From: Epilithonimonas hominis
Lineage (GTDB): Bacteria; Bacteroidota; Bacteroidia; Flavobacteriales; Weeksellaceae
DNA: 64,000 bases
Assembly (NCBI RefSeq): GCF_003730015.1
Contig: NZ_RJTU01000034.1
Span: forward strand, 1-64,000
Direction of reading: 5' to 3'
This document shows, piece by piece, positions 62,601-64,000 of the stretch. How positions within the stretch are numbered: position 1 is the stretch's first letter; each line of letters begins with the position of its first letter. Position numbers and translations under genes: made by a program. Under the pieces are notes generated by a model. The model was not told where the DNA came from. It did no database searches and was given only the letters and a program-made list of their open reading frames with translations.

Positions 62601-63566
62601 TTAAACTTTGCCTAGTTTTCGTTTTAAGTTATTTATCATATCTATTGACATAGATGAGATGTCAAATTTATAATTTAATCCCCAATCTTGTTTTGCTGCA
62701 GAATCATCTATACTCGCCGGCCAAGAATCTGCAATGGCCTGACGGAAATCTGGCTCATATTTTATCTCAAAATCCGGCATTGTTTTTTTGATTTCGGCAG
62801 CCAGTTCTTGAGGTGTAAAACTCATCCCTCCAAGGTTGTAAGAGTAACGTATTTTTACCTGTTCTTTTGGAGCTGTCATTAGCTTGATTGTTGCATCAAT
62901 AGCGTCGTCCATATACAACATAGGCATCGCTGTGTTTTCGCTGATGAAGCTTGTGTATTTTCCATTTTCTACAGCTTCATAAAATATCTCAACAGCGTAA
63001 TCTGTGGTGCCTCCACCTGCTGGTGCTTTCCAAGAAATCAAACCCGGATAACGGATGCTTCTGATATCAACGCCGTATTTTTCAAAGTAATATTCGCACC
63101 ATTTTTCGCCTGCCATTTTGGAAATTCCATAAACGGTTGTTGGATTCAAAACAACTTCTTGTCCCACATTTTCTTTAGGAATTCCTTTCCCAAAAACAGC
63201 AATAGAACTTGGCCAGAAAATCTTCTTCAAGGTTCCCTCTTTTGCCAATTCGCAAAGGTGAATCAATGGATCGAGATTCAGTTTCCAGGCAAAAAGTGGT
63301 TGCTTTTCTGAAGTTCCGGATAAAAGTGATGCTAGATGATAAACTGTTGTGATGTTATGTTCTTTGATAACTTCTGTAACAGCTTGAAAATTAGTAACAT
63401 CAAGTCTTTCGTAATAACCAGCTTCGGTGATGCCTTCTTTCCATTTGTCCAGGCCGGAAGCAATAACGTTTTCTTTACCGTAAATTTCTGATAATTTGGC
63501 AGTTAGCTCCGTTCCTATTTGCCCAAGAGCACCTGTGATTAGGATCTTTTCTTTTTGAATTTCCAT
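62601..63566 (-). CDS. NAD-dependent epimerase/dehydrogenase, L-threonine dehydrogenase-like
   Basis: A 321-residue short-chain extended dehydrogenase. The Rossmann motif is ILITGALGQIGTEL (about residues 8-21), the active-site pair YGISKMAGEKW (YxxxK, about 143-153), and the block PGLISWKAPAGGGTTDYAVEIF (about 172-193) is that of the UDP-sugar-epimerase-like L-threonine 3-dehydrogenases of Bacteroidota. NLGGMSFTPQELA follows. Probable reaction: threonine to 2-amino-3-ketobutyrate with NAD. The Met at 63566 begins the Rossmann domain; a seven-codon upstream extension is less likely. Confidence 0.85.
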   Translation of the reverse strand: MEIQKEKILITGALGQIGTELTAKLSEIYGKENVIASGLDKWKEGITEAGYYERLDVTNFQAVTEVIKEHNITTVYHLASLLSGTSEKQPLFAWKLNLDPLIHLCELAKEGTLKKIFWPSSIAVFGKGIPKENVGQEVVLNPTTVYGISKMAGEKWCEYYFEKYGVDIRSIRYPGLISWKAPAGGGTTDYAVEIFYEAVENGKYTSFISENTAMPMLYMDDAIDATIKLMTAPKEQVKIRYSYNLGGMSFTPQELAAEIKKTMPDFEIKYEPDFRQAIADSWPASIDDSAAKQDWGLNYKFDISSMSIDMINNLKRKLGKV

Positions 63567-63651
63567 TTTTACTTTTTTGATTGGCAAATCTAATTAATTT
63601 AAGGATTGAGAATCAAAAAGAATTCCAATATTTTTTTAATAATTTCGTAAA

Positions 63652-64000
63652 ATGAATAAACAATCACCAATTATACAAATTAATGAATTTTTGCAACTGT
63701 CCAAAAATCCCAATCTTAGACTTTTTGATGTCAGAACCGGTGCAGATTCGAAAGCTGAATTCGATAAAAAACATCTCCAAAATGCTGTTTATGTTGATTT
63801 GAATTCCGATTTAGCCAAAATTGATAATCCAAAAAATGGAGGTCGTCATCCGCTTCCAACGTTTGAAGATTTTATCAAGACTTTAGGAAAATTAGGAATT
63901 GATAAAGATTCTCATGTTGTGATTTATGACGACAAAAACGGTGCGAATGCAGCGGCGAGATTCTGGTGGATGTTGCGTGCGGTTGGTCATAAAAATGTGC
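63652..64000 (+). CDS. Rhodanese-like sulfurtransferase, N-terminal part (runs off window)
   Basis: A 116-codon fragment, MNKQSPIIQINEFLQLS..., with LRLFDVRTGADSKAEFDKKH, then NAVYVDLNSDLA, and HPLPTFEDFIKTLGKLGIDKDSHVVIYDDKNG (core only). This is the first rhodanese domain of the two-domain thiosulfate/mercaptopyruvate sulfurtransferase family. The catalytic cysteine would lie in the second domain, outside the window. Start from the first Met; the gene diverges from the epimerase gene with 85 bp between them. Confidence 0.85.
   Translation, partial: MNKQSPIIQINEFLQLSKNPNLRLFDVRTGADSKAEFDKKHLQNAVYVDLNSDLAKIDNPKNGGRHPLPTFEDFIKTLGKLGIDKDSHVVIYDDKNGANAAARFWWMLRAVGHKNV

Overview
The window is AT-rich chromosomal DNA from a member of the Bacteroidota, most likely class Flavobacteriia, family Weeksellaceae (Chryseobacterium/Epilithonimonas type). 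The signs are a PorP/SprF-type protein of the type IX secretion field, a short NuoG inside an ordered nuoA-N operon, GSCFA, DUF3822, DUF5715 and PASTA-only proteins, an LpxH2-type phosphatase, few Shine-Dalgarno sites, and many promoters matching the Bacteroidota consensus TTG-N19-TAnnTTTG. Species assignment is inference. No rRNA, tRNA, insertion sequence or prophage was seen.

Positions 1-5400 hold the 3' part of a type II-C CRISPR-Cas locus: the cas9 C-terminal part (its frame is closed by TAA at 3-5), cas1, cas2, a perfect 15-bp hairpin, and an array of six 47-bp repeats with five 30-bp spacers. The repeat reads best on the minus strand, where it starts GTTGTGAATTGC and carries an internal promoter-like TTG-N21-TATCTTCG. 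A candidate tracrRNA anti-repeat lies to its right, at 5248-5270.

Positions 5400-22500 are scattered housekeeping and envelope genes: a small membrane protein, a phosphodiesterase-type hydrolase, CorA, a FabH-like synthase, an OhrR/Ohr peroxide-defence pair with a clear palindromic operator, an outer-membrane protein, YceI, an alpha/beta hydrolase, L-serine dehydratase, two DEAD-box helicases, a DUF47-PiT phosphate pair, a polyprenyl synthase, GSCFA and TatD. Positions 22600-41600 carry obgE, adk, hpt, a PASTA protein, an RluD-type enzyme, a PorP/SprF protein, hemW, murI, a glucosaminidase, rsmD, DUF3822, a thioredoxin-like protein, an LpxH-like phosphatase, a LuxE-like protein, a DUF5715 protein, aquaporin, an LLM oxidoreductase and a CocE/NonD hydrolase.

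Positions 41841-56150 are a minus-strand complex I operon, nuoA-B-C-D-E-F-[outer-membrane protein]-G-H-I-J-K-L-M-N. NuoG is short, and an outer-membrane protein gene sits between nuoF and nuoG. Positions 56200-64000 hold a small membrane protein, a GNAT-like protein, a YugP-type protease, YigZ, a second KAS III, a membrane phosphoesterase, a degenerate polysaccharide deacetylase-like protein, a threonine-dehydrogenase-like epimerase and the start of a rhodanese.

The most unusual structure is intergenic. (1) An interspersed element occurs in at least five places, one of them between cas1 and cas2; its two ends can pair, and one copy keeps the pairing by compensatory changes. (2) AT-rich sequences with a 7-bp period fill many gaps inside operons, above all between nuo genes. 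(3) A short CTGAGCTTGTCGAAG-type motif recurs. These make the window more interesting than its mostly ordinary gene content.
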